Positions 1-11,825 of a stretch of 64,000 nucleotides of DNA are shown in pieces. The first letter of the stretch is position 1. Every line of letters begins with the position of its first letter. Source of the DNA: Oopsacas minuta (Eukaryota > Porifera > Hexactinellida > Lyssacinosida > Leucopsacidae). Below the pieces are notes generated by a model, which worked only from the letters and a program-made list of their open reading frames with translations, was not told the origin of the DNA and searched no databases. The stretch covers positions 6,015-70,014 of the forward strand of contig JAKMXF010000346.1 of NCBI GenBank assembly GCA_024704765.1, written 5' to 3'. A program made the position numbers and the translations under genes.

Positions 1-2
1 CC

Positions 3-491
3 TGTTTCAATTACCTCTGCTCAGTATATCGTGGTCTGAGTATCGAAAAACTTAAGGCAGGAATTTTTGATGGGCCACAAATCAGAAAACTGATAAAAGA
101 TGAAGAATTCGCCTCACACATGACTGGAGTTGAGGCTGCCGCGTGGTATTCCTTTGTCGATGTTGTAAAGGGATTCTTAGGCAACACCAAAGTGGCTAAC
201 TACCAGAATCTGGTCGAAGGCATGCTCAAGAACTTCCACAGTCTGGGAACCAGAATGAGCATAAAACTTCACTATCTCTATAGCCATTTAGAGAGATTCC
301 CTGAAAATCTTGGTGATTTAAGCGAAGAACAGGGCGAGCGATTCCACCAAGACATCAGGACTATGGAGGAACGGTACCAAGGAAGATGGGACGCTCACAT
401 GTTGGCAGATTACTGCTGGAGCCTTATGCGTGATTGCCCCCAAGAACCTCACAAGAGGAATTCGTATAAGAGAACATTCGTTCATGATTGA
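3..491 (+). CDS. 3' end of an uncharacterised SEEQGERFHQD-family protein
   Basis: One frame is open from base 3 to a stop at 489-491, so the gene runs off the left edge; the first ATG inside it (120) is internal. The peptide carries AGIFDGPQIRKLIKDEEF near its start and SEEQGERFHQDIRTMEERYQ, GRWD and ADYCW near its end. It aligns without gaps over about 140 residues, at roughly 55-60% identity by eye, with the end of the 570-residue ORF at 37236-38948. I recognise the family as a common uncharacterised protein of arthropods, cnidarians and fish, usually present in many copies, which suggests a mobile-element or formerly mobile origin. The biochemical role is unknown. The reading frame is undamaged here. 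Membership in the same family as the 38-kb ORF is certain; function is not assigned. Confidence 0.75.
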   Translation, partial: CFNYLCSVYRGLSIEKLKAGIFDGPQIRKLIKDEEFASHMTGVEAAAWYSFVDVVKGFLGNTKVANYQNLVEGMLKNFHSLGTRMSIKLHYLYSHLERFPENLGDLSEEQGERFHQDIRTMEERYQGRWDAHMLADYCWSLMRDCPQEPHKRNSYKRTFVHD

Positions 492-1944
492 TAAGTATTC
501 AGATCATATTATATCTCAAATTATCTGCTTATTACGTACGTTCAATTCTAGTTATAAGGTAATACATACATACTATATGGTATCAGTGAACACAGATTCA
601 CGGATGCTGAAAAACATAAATTTTACAATATCACGAAAAGTAGAGCCAATTGACCAGAACTAGTGCCATTTTCGAACTCAGTGACCCCCATATACCCTAG
701 AAATAGCCTCAACTTATCAGCCAAGAAAATGTTGTTGGCCAGTGTTATATAAAAGTGAACCTGCAAGTGTTTTCATTTGTAGCAGCATGAAAGAGAAGCC
801 AAATGTGTCTATTTAAACTTGATACTACACCAGAATACGGGAAATCCGAAACCAAGAACATTTCTAAACATTATTGTAATATTAAACAGAAACAAATATA
901 TACAAGTCCACACGTCTATAGAATTTAGGTGTTGAATAATAATTCAAGTGTAATTGCAATAAATATTTACTTGAATTGCAATGAGTTTATAGAAAGTAGG
1001 ATTATTTACGGGAGAATAAAATATTCTCATCTCAAGTCAATGAAGGCTAAAAGCGTCAGAAAAATTCTTTGGACCGCATTAATGTCCTTTCAAACGGACC
1101 CCGAGGGTTGCATAAATTTAGTGAGCAGGCTTCATGCGTCCCGGGACCGCACTTCGCCCACATGTGCCCTAGGTAATACTTTTTCACCATAATTAGCAAT
1201 AAACTATATTCAAAATGTTCATGTTCTTTGTTTCAGCAATGTTACATCAAATTTTGAGCTCCCAGGAAACCAAGCAACGAAAAACATTGGAATTAGAGAG
1301 AGGTTCTCCCGAGTGCATTGAACGATATGGATCCTGGTTTACATAGTTAGTAATGCAAAACATGAACAAGTAACCTATTGACAACTAATTCCACATACAT
1401 AAATGTAATTAGTTGTCACTGGGAAACTTGTCGTGTTGTGGGTAATAATATTAAAATGGAACAACAAATTAAATGTTATACATGTGATTAGTAAATCTAC
1501 ACTATTAAAAAGAAATTAATCTATATCATGAACTACTTAATATAAGGATTAAAAACCACAATTATTTTATGCACCAGGGATATATAAGAAATGCATCGTG
1601 GTTGATTTGAATTACAAATCACTCATGATATTACCAAATATACTGAAGTTATCATCTAGAAAAATTTGATGTAATGAATCACACATACCACATTTAGAAA
1701 CTATTTTCAGGTGTTCGCCTAATGTTAGAAAAACTGCTCCGAATTTGAAATACTAGCTAAATATTGAGTATATATTTCAATTTTGAAATGTTCGAAATAT
1801 ATATTCATACAAAATATCAAAAATTTGACATCATAAATTTGGCTAGTTCTTGAGTTACAGCTGAGACAATATATTCCACTTGTTTGTCAATATTCACTTA
1901 CAACTCTATAATCGCTACAATTGTGATTAAATCAAGATGGTCAA
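492..1944. other. AT-rich stretch without a recognised gene
   Basis: No protein family is recognised. The only coding-like piece is 1040-1168, where an open frame reads into CCTAG/GTAATA and is followed at about 1238 by a TTTCAG acceptor and another short open frame ending at 1346. This could be two small exons, but I recognise neither peptide. Confidence 0.4.
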
Positions 1945-2010
1945 ACTATAGTACATACCCGACTTCCCATACACCGATAATAAGTTTCGATATGATAACT
2001 TGTACCATTG
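1945..2010. repeat. Half copy of the short TTGTAATACATTTTGATATGAT-type MITE
   Basis: The block containing ACATACCCGACTTCCC followed by TTTCGATATGATAACTTGTACC resembles the left halves of the small inverted-repeat elements at 22990, 26745 and 28065. No matching right half follows, so this is a solo or eroded end. Confidence 0.35.
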
Positions 2011-2039
2011 TGAAGTAATGCTAAATATGCACATATATG

Positions 2040-3860
2040 CAGTGCCGTCATCATCAATGGCCAAACTGGGCACTTACCCAGGCCCAACATAGGGAACTCC
2101 TTTGTAGTGGTGAGAAGAAGTTTTGCTCATTGTACACTACAGTTCTCACATAATATATACTAGGGGGTTTACTTGCTTAACATATAATAGCATACCATAT
2201 ATTTGTTTCCTTCTTATATATATATATATATATATTGCATCACTCTTTTCAAGGTAAACGTTAACTTAACTTTGGTAGACCTTTTATCAAAAATAGAAAT
2301 TTATAGAATTAAACTTATTCTTTGGTATACTAACCGGGAACCTTCCGTCACATTAGATACAACAAAGTGGTTCAAGCAATCACAAGAGGGCCAATAAGAC
2401 TCGAACGAAAAGTCTACCATTTTACGAAATGGCTCTACTATTCATCAAAATGCTAATGGTAAATTCATAAGATCTCGAAGACACTACATGAGTCTTAATA
2501 ACAAACACAAAGTCTGTGATAGTATCAAGGTGTTATCCAAAGAAGTATTCACATGACAATCAAATGATGGGGAAAGGGTTGATCGTGATCATTTGCTGTA
2601 TTCAGCATCGAAAGAATCAGTCTACTGCTTCCCTTGTAGATTATATTCAAAGGAAAAGAGAAGATTGCATCATACAGTTACAAAAAATGAAGCATCTGAA
2701 TTAAATAGCTGAACATGAATGTGGCACTGAGTATTCTTCCTGCATGATCATATATGGATAGAGTCTGGCGTTATTGATTCCCAGTTGATCATTCAAATTT
2801 CTAACAACTAAAATATTGGGGTAGGTATTGTGTTTTGTTGCAGTTATAAAGTTCCTGTCATCAAAAGAGTGGCTTTTCGTGTAGATAATCAAAGTATTGG
2901 GTTTCAATCATAAAGAAAATTAACTTGGCATATTGGAGGTGATAAGTCAATTGATCCGATTATTTGGAAGATTTGAAGAAATATAGTAATGTTGATAAAA
3001 GAACATTTCGTACTAGTCCGAAAATATATGCGAAGAAATCATTTGACTAATCGGAAAGAGAGTTCAGGGCGAGATTATTAACCAAATGAAAGAATCAAAG
3101 TATGTTCAATAAGCGTAGAATTAATTCCAGATAAGGGTAATACGTAGAGGAAGATGTTCAAACTGAAATTTTATTGGAATTTATCCCCTTTTATGGACAT
3201 GGATCAGAATAGCTAACTAATATCGTTCTGATATGTTCTGATATACTAGATATGCAGAATACACGATCCTAACAGGGGAAGGATTATTGTCCCTAAGAAT
3301 AGAGGTTAAATTCGTGAATCAGAGTGTTAATTAGACATAAAACATCTTGTAAATTGATTGCAATAATACATTAATGGCAGGTCACTCATTCCTCAATAAA
3401 TTCCAATGAGATTGAAACCGAAGATAATTTTCCATTCTATTTTGAAGACAGTATATTCGATGAACCTGGTGAAAATTAAATAGTACTAGGTGAATCCATC
3501 CTAAAAAGTTAGAATGGGATCATTATTATCCAATGATAATGTGGTTTTACAAAGTTATCAGACTAATCCCATTGCCTTAAGTGTTTTAAATTTTCCTCGT
3601 TGTTGTTGGAAATTCTGCTATCACAAACTGAATTACAACTTCTATTATTCAACGCTACTTTTTTCTATGCTCAAGCAGTATGCAAATTATCCAGTTGTCA
3701 TAACTTTAAATATTTAGTTAAAAACATTCCTCCTCCAGAATATACCTAAAAATCTGTAATATATGAAGGATATGGTCAATACTCTTCCAGGATTTCATTT
3801 AGGGGGAAGGTCATTAGCCCCCCCTGGATCCTAGGTGCCCCTTATAATTATTAGCGTCTC
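2040..3860 (+). pseudogene. Degenerate hAT transposon (TTF/ZMYM-finger type)
   Basis: At about 2590-2680 a frame gives ASKESVYCFPCRLYSKEK, the CFPCR core of the TTF-type zinc finger that begins many hAT transposases. Near 3065-3110 another frame gives GEIINQMKESKY, the conserved segment just before the first catalytic Asp of the same group. A hAT-like terminus CAGTGCCGTCATC starts at 2040, and a C-rich block near 3815-3845 resembles the right ends of other hAT elements. Stops and shifts occur throughout, so no product is expected. I could not find matching target-site duplications, so the outer limits are estimates. Confidence 0.5.
2213..2235. repeat. (TA)n microsatellite
   Basis: An uninterrupted run of about ten TA units lies inside the degenerate hAT region. 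Confidence 0.8.
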
Positions 3861-6117
3861 CCTTACATAGCCGAAAAATATAGTTTGCCCTTGCAAAAAG
3901 GTCTGGATTAAACACTAATTCCTTGAATGATGATGGCTTAACAACATATTCGAGTATCTATCTTGATAAAACAGAAACCAAAAAGCGGTGGAAGTAAACA
4001 AAGATGGGGCTATTAATTATTTTCATAAGCAGTTCAAAAATTCAAAAAATATGGTTTTAGTTGAGGGTGGTGACTCAAGTGGTTTTATATGTAAATCAAG
4101 CCTAGAAAAGTTAAATATATTTGTCAAGTCAACGTTTTCTGAGGACAATAGAGCTGACCATAATTTGATGCAGAAAAAGTATGCAGTAAAGACATTTGTA
4201 GCGATATATCAGGCAGTATTCAATATTTAGCTCGAGAGCCATTAGTAATTCAATTGTTTAACCTAAAAAACTTGATGCATCGAAATTTTAAGTCACATAC
4301 TATAATTGTAAAGTAAGATTCCATTGGATCCATATTGGACTTTTGGAATAGTATTTCCAAAAGGATGACATCGACAATACAATATCCTTGTATATTTACT
4401 TGTCCAATACAATTAGCAAATTGATTATTTCTTTCTGATGATAATACTGCAGAAATATCTCATCAGGGTTTCATATAGAGGTGGGTGCGGACTGGGATTC
4501 TCCCCTAAAATTTCCTAATATTAGGTATTATGACATCAGTAACAATATGCATGATACTATCTACATGTACATAAATGTTATTTACATGGTATGATCCATC
4601 ATTCCCCCCAGTAAAAGTCCTGTATGAAACCCTACTCATTTCCTAAAGACGTACTTGGATTCTTACGTAACTCTATAAATGACAAATGTATAGATGTTTC
4701 GCAAAAGAGAAGTGGAATGTTCCAGGAACATGAATTAGCAGTATTACGAAGGGTATCGGAAAAAGTTCTGTGGGATGATATGAAAGCAGAAATGTTCTTA
4801 GTTTGGATATGTTGAAAATTTGATTTAATTATTTCGCAAACCTTTCAAGATACTCAGTGTTTGACATCTATGGATTTGATGAATACACAATCAAAACTTG
4901 TCTCAATATAAGGCCGTAATAGTAAAACGATGATGGGAAAATCGTTATATCTCAATAATACGTTTTAAGGACCAAGACACTCTACAGTAACATTCTACTA
5001 ATGTGATCACCTCAATGCGAACATTAAAGGGAGTAAAAACTAAATTTGCCTATTTGTACCATTATTTTGAGGATGTGACCGGTGTTGAAGATCGAATAGA
5101 TCATTTTGTGAAATGTTTATATACGAAAGTATGAGACAGACTGATGTGGGATAAACGATTCAATTTGAGGAAATACAGGTTGCTGATGCCAACAAATTCT
5201 TAGGTTCTCTTAAACAATTACACTGTCGAACTCTCGATAGGGGAAGATTCCTATAGATGAAATCTTACGCAAATTTGTAGTTTCTGTGTATACATCGCCG
5301 ATGTTATGGGGAAAATATGAAGGTCACCGTGTCCACATGCTTTTCAACCAGTGCTACCCCGAGTGAAGCTATTATCGATAAATATTGCTTGCTAACTTTC
5401 CTTGATTTATGACATTGTCGACCAATTTAAGCGAAGGCATACACTTGGAAATGGAATAAGTTAATAAATATTTAATTATAGCGATGCAAATGTGATTATT
5501 AAGCAATATGGAGTAATCTGATTCAATTAAAGAATAATACTTATAGTAACTCTATCCGAAGTACTGAACGAGAAAAAATTTCAAGTTCCCGGTGCAGTAC
5601 TTAGAACAATACAAATATAATACATTACTAGACCATTGTTTGAGTTATTGTACATCTGGTAAAAAAGATAGTTTATAGACCGAATTTTCTTATTGAAACT
5701 CCCCAAATCCGAAGCAAATGCCCAATATCGAAAATTTCTAACAAAACATGTCCGAATGGTATTGCTCGATAGATCTAAGGCTATCTAAACTTGTAGAATG
5801 ATTAGAACATGACCTTTGTGAAATTTGAACTACATTTGGGTGATTTGTTGCCACGGCGGATAAAATTTGGAAATTTTGTGAGAAATTTTTAGTTATAACC
5901 TCAGAAAAATATCTGTGTTGTGTGGCTGAAAATTTATCAAAGCATAGTTTAAGGTTGCTGAACCGATTCCAGGGTATGGCAATGCAGATGTAGAGAATTA
6001 GAATATACAATACTATAGGAAATTAACGCGAATGCTCCAATTCGCTTAAAGTTCATGGAGCGTTAATTTCCATGACGTTAACTTCCCGCAATTTATACTA
6101 TTTAGCAAATTTATGCG
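3861..6117. other. Unrecognised region with scattered short open frames
   Basis: Open frames at 3988-4230 and 4624-4815 (the latter containing FQEHELAVLRRVSEKVLW) look slightly more protein-like than random but match no family I know. The sequence may be decayed mobile DNA. A small inverted repeat, GGAAATTAACGC (about 6019) and GCGTTAATTTCC (about 6060), could form a short hairpin. Confidence 0.3.
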
Positions 6118-6690
6118 ATGGATGGGCAAACTCCCAATTTACAAGTTTTCCGATGCGTGCCTTGTTTGAGAGGATACCATGTCTATCAAGTGGACTGGAA
6201 ACCTATTTTGGGACAAGATATTGTTTTCAAACAGGATAATAATAATATTTATGAAAATTTCGCAGTGGCTGGACAAACAAAATTACCTGGGAAGTTGTCT
6301 ATAACGACAGTTGGGCATATTCCAAGAGAGATCAGCCGTTATTTTTGGTATGCACTAAAAAATGGAGCATGTATTTCGGGAATAATATCTCGTGTGAACC
6401 TAGAAGTTCTCCGCTTTTGTAAGGTGGTCTGGAAATACCTATATCTATTACAATCCGATGGAGCAGAGCAGAAGCACTAAACATCTTAAAGGAGAAGGTA
6501 TTCCTTGCGGATTTCTTGAAGATAATTACATGGAATATGTTGATTCTACGAAATATATTTTGAAAGAAATTCTTAATGAAAAGGATGCTGACGAATACTC
6601 TTCGGATAGTTAAACTCATTATCTAGAAGCTTCCTTTGTAAGTGACAATAACAGTGACTGCTGTTTAGTAGAATAGGATCAGCATCTTTG
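6118..6690 (+). pseudogene. HIRAN-like domain protein, frameshifted
   Basis: The open frame from 6118 begins FRCVPCLRGYHVYQVDWKP, followed by GQDIVFKQDNNNIYENFAV and VGHIPREISRYFWYALKNG. This is the pattern of the small HIRAN-like proteins common in cnidarian and arthropod genomes (a conserved R-G-h-Y-Y start, an N-I-h-(D/E)-x-F-A-V strand and a GH(V/I)P(R/K)xIS motif). The frame is lost near 6390; another frame then supplies SSPLL and GGLEIPI, the expected next segment, and continues as WSRAEALNILKEK to about 6520. HIRAN domains in other proteins bind DNA ends; the role of this stand-alone type is unknown. It lies just upstream of the DDE pseudogene at 6.8-7.7 kb, with which it may form one element. 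Confidence 0.5.
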
Positions 6691-6799
6691 TTGTAGGACT
6701 ATAATAAATTAGTTTATTTATTAGGAATATACTCCATTATTACCAATTTGAATGGCTGAAAAATAGATCATACCCTATTTTTCGAAGGAAAGAAGCGAT

Positions 6800-7740
6800 G
6801 ATAATATAGGAGGTGATTCCTTCTGCTGAAGATAGCGGGATAACAAATGAACAGTATGGTCAAGTAATTGAGCAGCTCATCGTGCCAGGGGAAAAAAAGA
6901 AACATTGCAGTTATACAGAAAAAGACAAAATACCGACTACAATTTGCGCGAATCAAGTGGGTACAACAAATGTTATGCAGCAATACAAGAAATATTTCCC
7001 ACATTAGACAGAAAGTACCTTGCGAACTTGGTTGTCGAAATTTCGTGCTGGATTGAAGAGAAAATCGCCCACAGACTTAATACAAAGTTCATCGAAAAGA
7101 GGGAGACCATTGATATTAGATGAACATTTAGATACGATACTCAGAACCTTCATTAAGAATCTTCGCATCGCTGGAGGAACTGTTGATCGACATTCCGTTG
7201 ATGGAGTGCTTATGGGTATCATCAAAAGTAACTCAGGGAGACATGGAGGTTACCTGGAATTTAAAATCACGAACAGCTGGATACAATTTCTGTATGCTCG
7301 CATGAATATGCCCAGACGTATGGTGACAACATCTAGGGCTATAGTGACGAGAGCCCTTTGGAATGAAGTGAGAGACCAATTTTTGAACGAAATTGTAACG
7401 CCAGTCGCTCTGCATAATATTCCCGATGAATTCATTGTAAATGTAGATCAGACACCGTCAAAATTTATGTCTATAGGCAATTATTACCATTGGGGGAACA
7501 AATTCCAAACAAGTAGCAAAGAAGGGATATAACGATAATAGCGGCATGACGATAACCCTGGCTGAAACGCTAAGTGGCAAAATGTTACCATTTTAGATAA
7601 TTTATCATGGAAAAACAGCAAGATCTCTCCCCACCGTTCCCTTTCCCGAAGGATTTCTTCTAAGTTATAATGAAAAGCATTGGAGCAATGAAAAGGAAAC
7701 GAGTTCCCTATTAATGACAGTACTAAAACCATAAGTCAAT
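6800..7740 (+). pseudogene. CENP-B/pogo-type DDE_1 transposase, frameshifted
   Basis: The longest intact part (7020-7532) reads LKRKSPTDLIQSSSKRGRPL, then a 170-residue segment ending IPDEFIVNVDQTPSKFMSIG. The NVDQT motif carries the first catalytic Asp of the DDE_1 (pogo/jerky/CENP-B) superfamily. After a stop at 7530, another frame resumes ITLAETLSGKMLPF, IIYHGKTARSLP and FPEGFLLSYNEKHWSNEKET, the expected continuation toward the second Asp. Upstream overlapping frames (6813-7123) hold parts of the amino-terminal DNA-binding region. Several indels and stops make this a dead copy. The protein would have been a nuclear cut-and-paste transposase. The right end is cut by the mariner at 7748. 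Confidence 0.6.
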
Positions 7741-7747
7741 CGAACTA

Positions 7748-9076
7748 CAGGGGCATTCAGTAAATACTAACCATACCATCTAAAACTATAGATACTTGTG
7801 TAAAGTTGGTAATTTTTGCTATGAATGTTCAAAGTAGTCTCCTTTATACGCTACAACTGAATTTAGCCTTTTAATCCAATTTTCAAATGTCTTTCTGTAC
7901 TCATCCTTGGGAATGACTTCAAGGTATCTGTAAATTGCCGACCGAGGCTGAGCCGATCCTCAAATTCGCGTCCGAAGAGGTTATCTTTGAGTTTTCTAAA
8001 CAGCCAGAAGTTACATGGGGCTATATCAGGGGAGTAAGGTGGATGTGGAACTTCGTGCACATCCATATCTTTAATTTTTTGCCTTACAGCCAAAGATTTA
8101 TGCGGTCTACGATTATCGTGCAAAATTTTGAGACCACGAGTTCCAGTCTTTGGACGACGCTTAAGATAATGTTTTTCGACCTCAGGAAACACCACATCTG
8201 TGTAAAATTGTCCTGTGAGTGTCTGACCTTTGGGAACAGGGATTTGGGCTACAGGACCTAGGCCATCGAAAATATGCAGTACAAGACCTTCGGGGCACGG
8301 AAGTCGGATATACAAACAGCTGGGGTACCTTTCCCTTCTTTAGCTATACCCTGCCATCTTGCTTTCTGATCGGTGGTTCGAATTGTATCCATGTTTCATC
8401 TCCTGTTTCTATCTCTAATAACCGCCTAGGGTCACTTCCTTCATAAATTTCAAGGTTTTCCTCAGCCATTTGGAGTCTCGCGGCCTTTTGTGGAAAGTTA
8501 AGCAATGTGGTACCCATCGCACTTGGACCTTCCTCAGTTCTAAATCCGCCTTCAGAATTGTGTGTGCACTTCCCGTTGAAAGCCAACATAGTTAGCTACC
8601 TCCTCAACCGAAGAATGCGGAAAAGACTCGACATATTCCTTTATTTCACTCAATTTGTCATTGTTGGTCGCCAGTTTTGGTGCTCCAGGACGAGGGGCGT
8701 CTTGGACAGAGGTCCTACCTTCCCTAAATAGGCTCACCACCTTCTGACAGTTGAATACGATAAAGTATCTTCTACACATATCGTTGCCAACTCGTCATGA
8801 ATAGACTTTGGAGGGATTTCGAGAATGGTGCGAAATTTGATGTACGTTCGTTGTTCAAGTTCCGAAAATTTGGACAAGAAGCCATGAAAAATGTAAAGGA
8901 GAAAATGTAGGTTTCTAAAAATAACTGAAACTTAGGAAATAATTAAGTGATCAACTCTCTCTAAGTTTTGTTAGAAAGTTGAAATATGGTTCTATATAAT
9001 TGCACTGAGAAATACTAGCTTAGAACTGCTATTTCATTAAAAATATACAGTGATTAATATATATTGAATGCCCCTG
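7748..9076 (-). mobile_element. Complete mariner element (1.33 kb, TIRs, TA duplication)
   Basis: TACAGGGGCATTCA at 7746-7759 is inverted as TGAATGCCCCTGTA at 9065-9078. The similarity continues imperfectly to about 30 bp, and both ends abut TA, the mariner target dinucleotide. The 1329-bp interior carries one minus-strand mariner transposase pseudogene. Length and layout fit a standard mariner. It has interrupted or replaced the right end of the DDE_1 pseudogene. Confidence 0.85.
7863..8886 (-). pseudogene. Mariner transposase, frameshifted, third catalytic Asp changed to Asn
   Basis: Reading down the minus strand, the amino end (about 8886) gives FSELEQRTYIKFRTILEIPP, the mariner helix-turn-helix start. 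Three open blocks follow (8779-8552, 8589-8344, 8315-7863). They contain RTSVQDAPRPGAP, the first catalytic motif GDETW, LHDNRRPH (second Asp) and PPYSPDIAPCNFWLF. In active mariners the last motif holds the third Asp, 34 residues after the second (DD34D); here that position is Asn. Together with at least two frameshifts this makes the copy inactive. Its TIRs remain recognisable, so it could still have been moved in trans. Confidence 0.8.
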
Positions 9077-9099
9077 TATGAGAAAGTTGTCCAATTATT

Positions 9100-9560
9100 T
9101 CCTTTATTTTGATTACTCAGCGAATAATTGATGCATCTGAGTATTCAAAGCTTGTGAATTTCTTCCACGCTGCGAATTTCCGAACATCTAAGAACAGCTA
9201 CAAAATTTGCGAGGCACAATTTTAAACAACGTGCATCACATGACCTACTTGGTGAAGATAATCAACTCTACAAGGGTAGGTATAATGAAGTTGCGAATGT
9301 GTAATTTAAATTTTCTCGTAGATAACCAGACTATTGTTAATGGTGTTTCGACATCGCTTCGCTGCCCTAAGACTGAACACGTATCCAAAATCCTCCACTT
9401 ATACCATGATCCAGAACATTGTGGAATCAAAACTACAACTGAAATGATCAGGAGAGATTACATTTGGAAGTGAATGCAAAAGATATTCGTAAATATGTGC
9501 GTATACATATGAAATTCTGCATGGACTGTCTCGGACATTCCTAGCAAAATTTCATAATTT
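9100..9560 (+). pseudogene. LTR-retrotransposon integrase fragment (zinc-binding part)
   Basis: The frame 9207-9473 ends HVSKILHLYHDPEHCGIKTT then EMIRRDYIW, which resembles the H2C2 integrase zinc-binding region of Ty3/gypsy-type polyproteins. In those the motif continues to a C-x2-C pair. After a stop, the next bases read KDIRKYV, then FCMDCLGHS, supplying the C-x2-C. Nothing else of the polyprotein is recognised on either side. One His expected in the first half is not obvious. I see no LTRs. This is a short fossil fragment. Confidence 0.4.
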
Positions 9561-11825
9561 GTGTTTCTTAGTAATGTGTCCGGATGGTCAAGTAATTGTC
9601 TAAGGTACCTGTTGTAATTCATCAAATTCATATTTCATTTTAGACTATAAATTGCTATCATATTTTGTAAATGTAATAATTTCGAAATAAATGAAGTGAG
9701 TAGACATATTCTATGCATAATATAACTCTAAAGCAGAAACAAAGAAACCATTCAAAAGGCATTATTATCAGTGTGATAAGAACTAAGAGTTGAGTTATAC
9801 GATTTCATGTCATGATCAGAGGGTAATAATTCTGTCATGTAAGGTAGTAATTCCGCCACGGGTTACGAATATCCATGGTACCAGTAATAGAGGTAGTTAC
9901 TCTACCACGCAACAGTGGACAAGCACAGAGGTCGGTGAAGAACCCCTGACACCTACCCAATGCAAATTCTGAAACAAACTGAGAATATGTCATAAGATGC
10001 TATGATGCGAAGAATCGTCACAGCAGATATAGGCGGAATCCACTAGATTCATATAATGGCAGAGTTAATCAGCAGTTACAGGATAAATCGAAATACTCTT
10101 GCAATATAAAATTGTGAATTCTCTTCATAAGAGAACTTTTAGATCACATTAAATACTAATAACCACCCGCTGTGCATTCAAGTTTTGGCAACCGGTATAT
10201 TTCAGAATATAAAGCTATGAATTTAAATTAATTAATCACACTTAGCTGACATTAGAAACACTATGTTATAATTGGAAATGGAATTCGCCAACTGCGTAAA
10301 TCTTTGGCGAAGGTTCTACTATCATTACGAATTTCAGTGGGATTTACGTAATGATATAAAACAAGTTATGAGTTAGGTCACCTACGAGCTAGACATAAAC
10401 AAATACCTAGTTTCGATAAGAAAAAAGTACTTACTTAGTTTCCTATAGAAGATCGTGCAGCTGCCTTGATTTCAAACGGGAAAGGTAAATAATACTTGAT
10501 AGGATCGATGATGAATTTGGAAAGTATCCCAACAAATTATCATCAAAAAAATCCAGATGTGTAACGGAATTAGTAAAGTTGACTTACCAGGGCAAAATTA
10601 AGGATACTAAGAGCAAAATTATAATAGAACAAACATCTAGCAATCAATTGGAAACGAAGTTAATGTCAAAAGAATTCGATCAGCACAATGAGTAAAACAT
10701 AGAACTGAAACCAATGGAAGATAAATTAAGTAGAGGCGTCATATTAATACTACACAAATATACAATCACCATGGCAACATGACAATAAAAAATAATTATA
10801 TATACCGTATACAGCTGTATTTGTGCGATTGCAAATTTGTGCGATATGAATATATTTACCTCACTGTTTTAACATACGGAAATAAATTTGTACGATGCAA
10901 ACAACCATATCAGTAAAGCTGTAAAACTCATGTGTACATAATTCTGCGCGAATTCGGAAAACCCCGCATGATAGCACGAATAAACCTGGATACAGTATAT
11001 AAATATATATACCTCGATTTTGCATTGTAGGCCTTGATTGAATATTGTTTTCAGAATTTATTATAGCTTCATCCTGTGAATTCTTAAATCTGGGGCAAAA
11101 GAAATAGAATCGCAGTAAAAAGAAACTCGCTAAGATAGCAGTAAGGATACTTATGGCATAAAACAAAAATATAGTGAATTGATCCATCAACTCAAATAAA
11201 TAGTAATTAATCTATAATTTGAAACAATTCAATAGATATCTAATGTGATAAAAGAGTCAGTAACTACACGGACTTCCAAGACGTACATATCCAAGGAATT
11301 TGTAGAGTGATTGAGATCTATAATTATTGTTACCATTTATAAGGTATTCTCAAGAGAAGGCAGGGGAAATTCGCCTTGAGTAGCGAATATCTAGGAAATA
11401 AGTACGATAGGCCCTGAAATGTATGTAAAAAAATATTGTAGGTATAGTATTGCGAGTATCTAGGCAATTATTAACATTCCACATAATTTTCCTAAAAAAA
11501 TAACATATTACACTCGTTGTACCCCTTAAGGACTCGCACACCCATCGATTACTTTAAAAATTCAGAATTTCTATTGTAGAATATATTTCATACAATTAAA
11601 ATTTCACTATATATACGTATACTATTAGTTTTCTTTAAAATGAATTGATATATGTAAAATAATAGTATATATAAAGTTCTCGCAAAGAAAAGTTATGGCA
11701 GATTAGAATTTCGGGTGAAATACTTCCCATTAAAATATGGTTTAGGGGTTTAGAATGATCGAAGTGCCAATAATTTCTCTGCGTTCTCGTAACTGAAAAC
11801 ACCTCCTTTTACACTTCCTACAGCA
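9561..11825. other. No gene recognised; one possible membrane-protein exon on the minus strand
   Basis: The stretch is AT-rich and unannotated except for 10861-11190 on the minus strand. There an open frame starts MMDQFTIFLFYAISILTAIL, giving one strongly hydrophobic segment, a CPRF turn and a polar tail, then reads into CGAG/GTATATAT at about 11020. It could be a first exon of a single-pass membrane protein, but no family is recognised and chance is a fair alternative. Confidence 0.25.

Noticed and set aside
11019-11190. Hydrophobic minus-strand open frame that could be a membrane-protein exon
   Set aside because: AT-rich codons produce Phe/Ile/Leu-rich peptides by chance; no second exon or family found. 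Kept only as a remark in the region entry.
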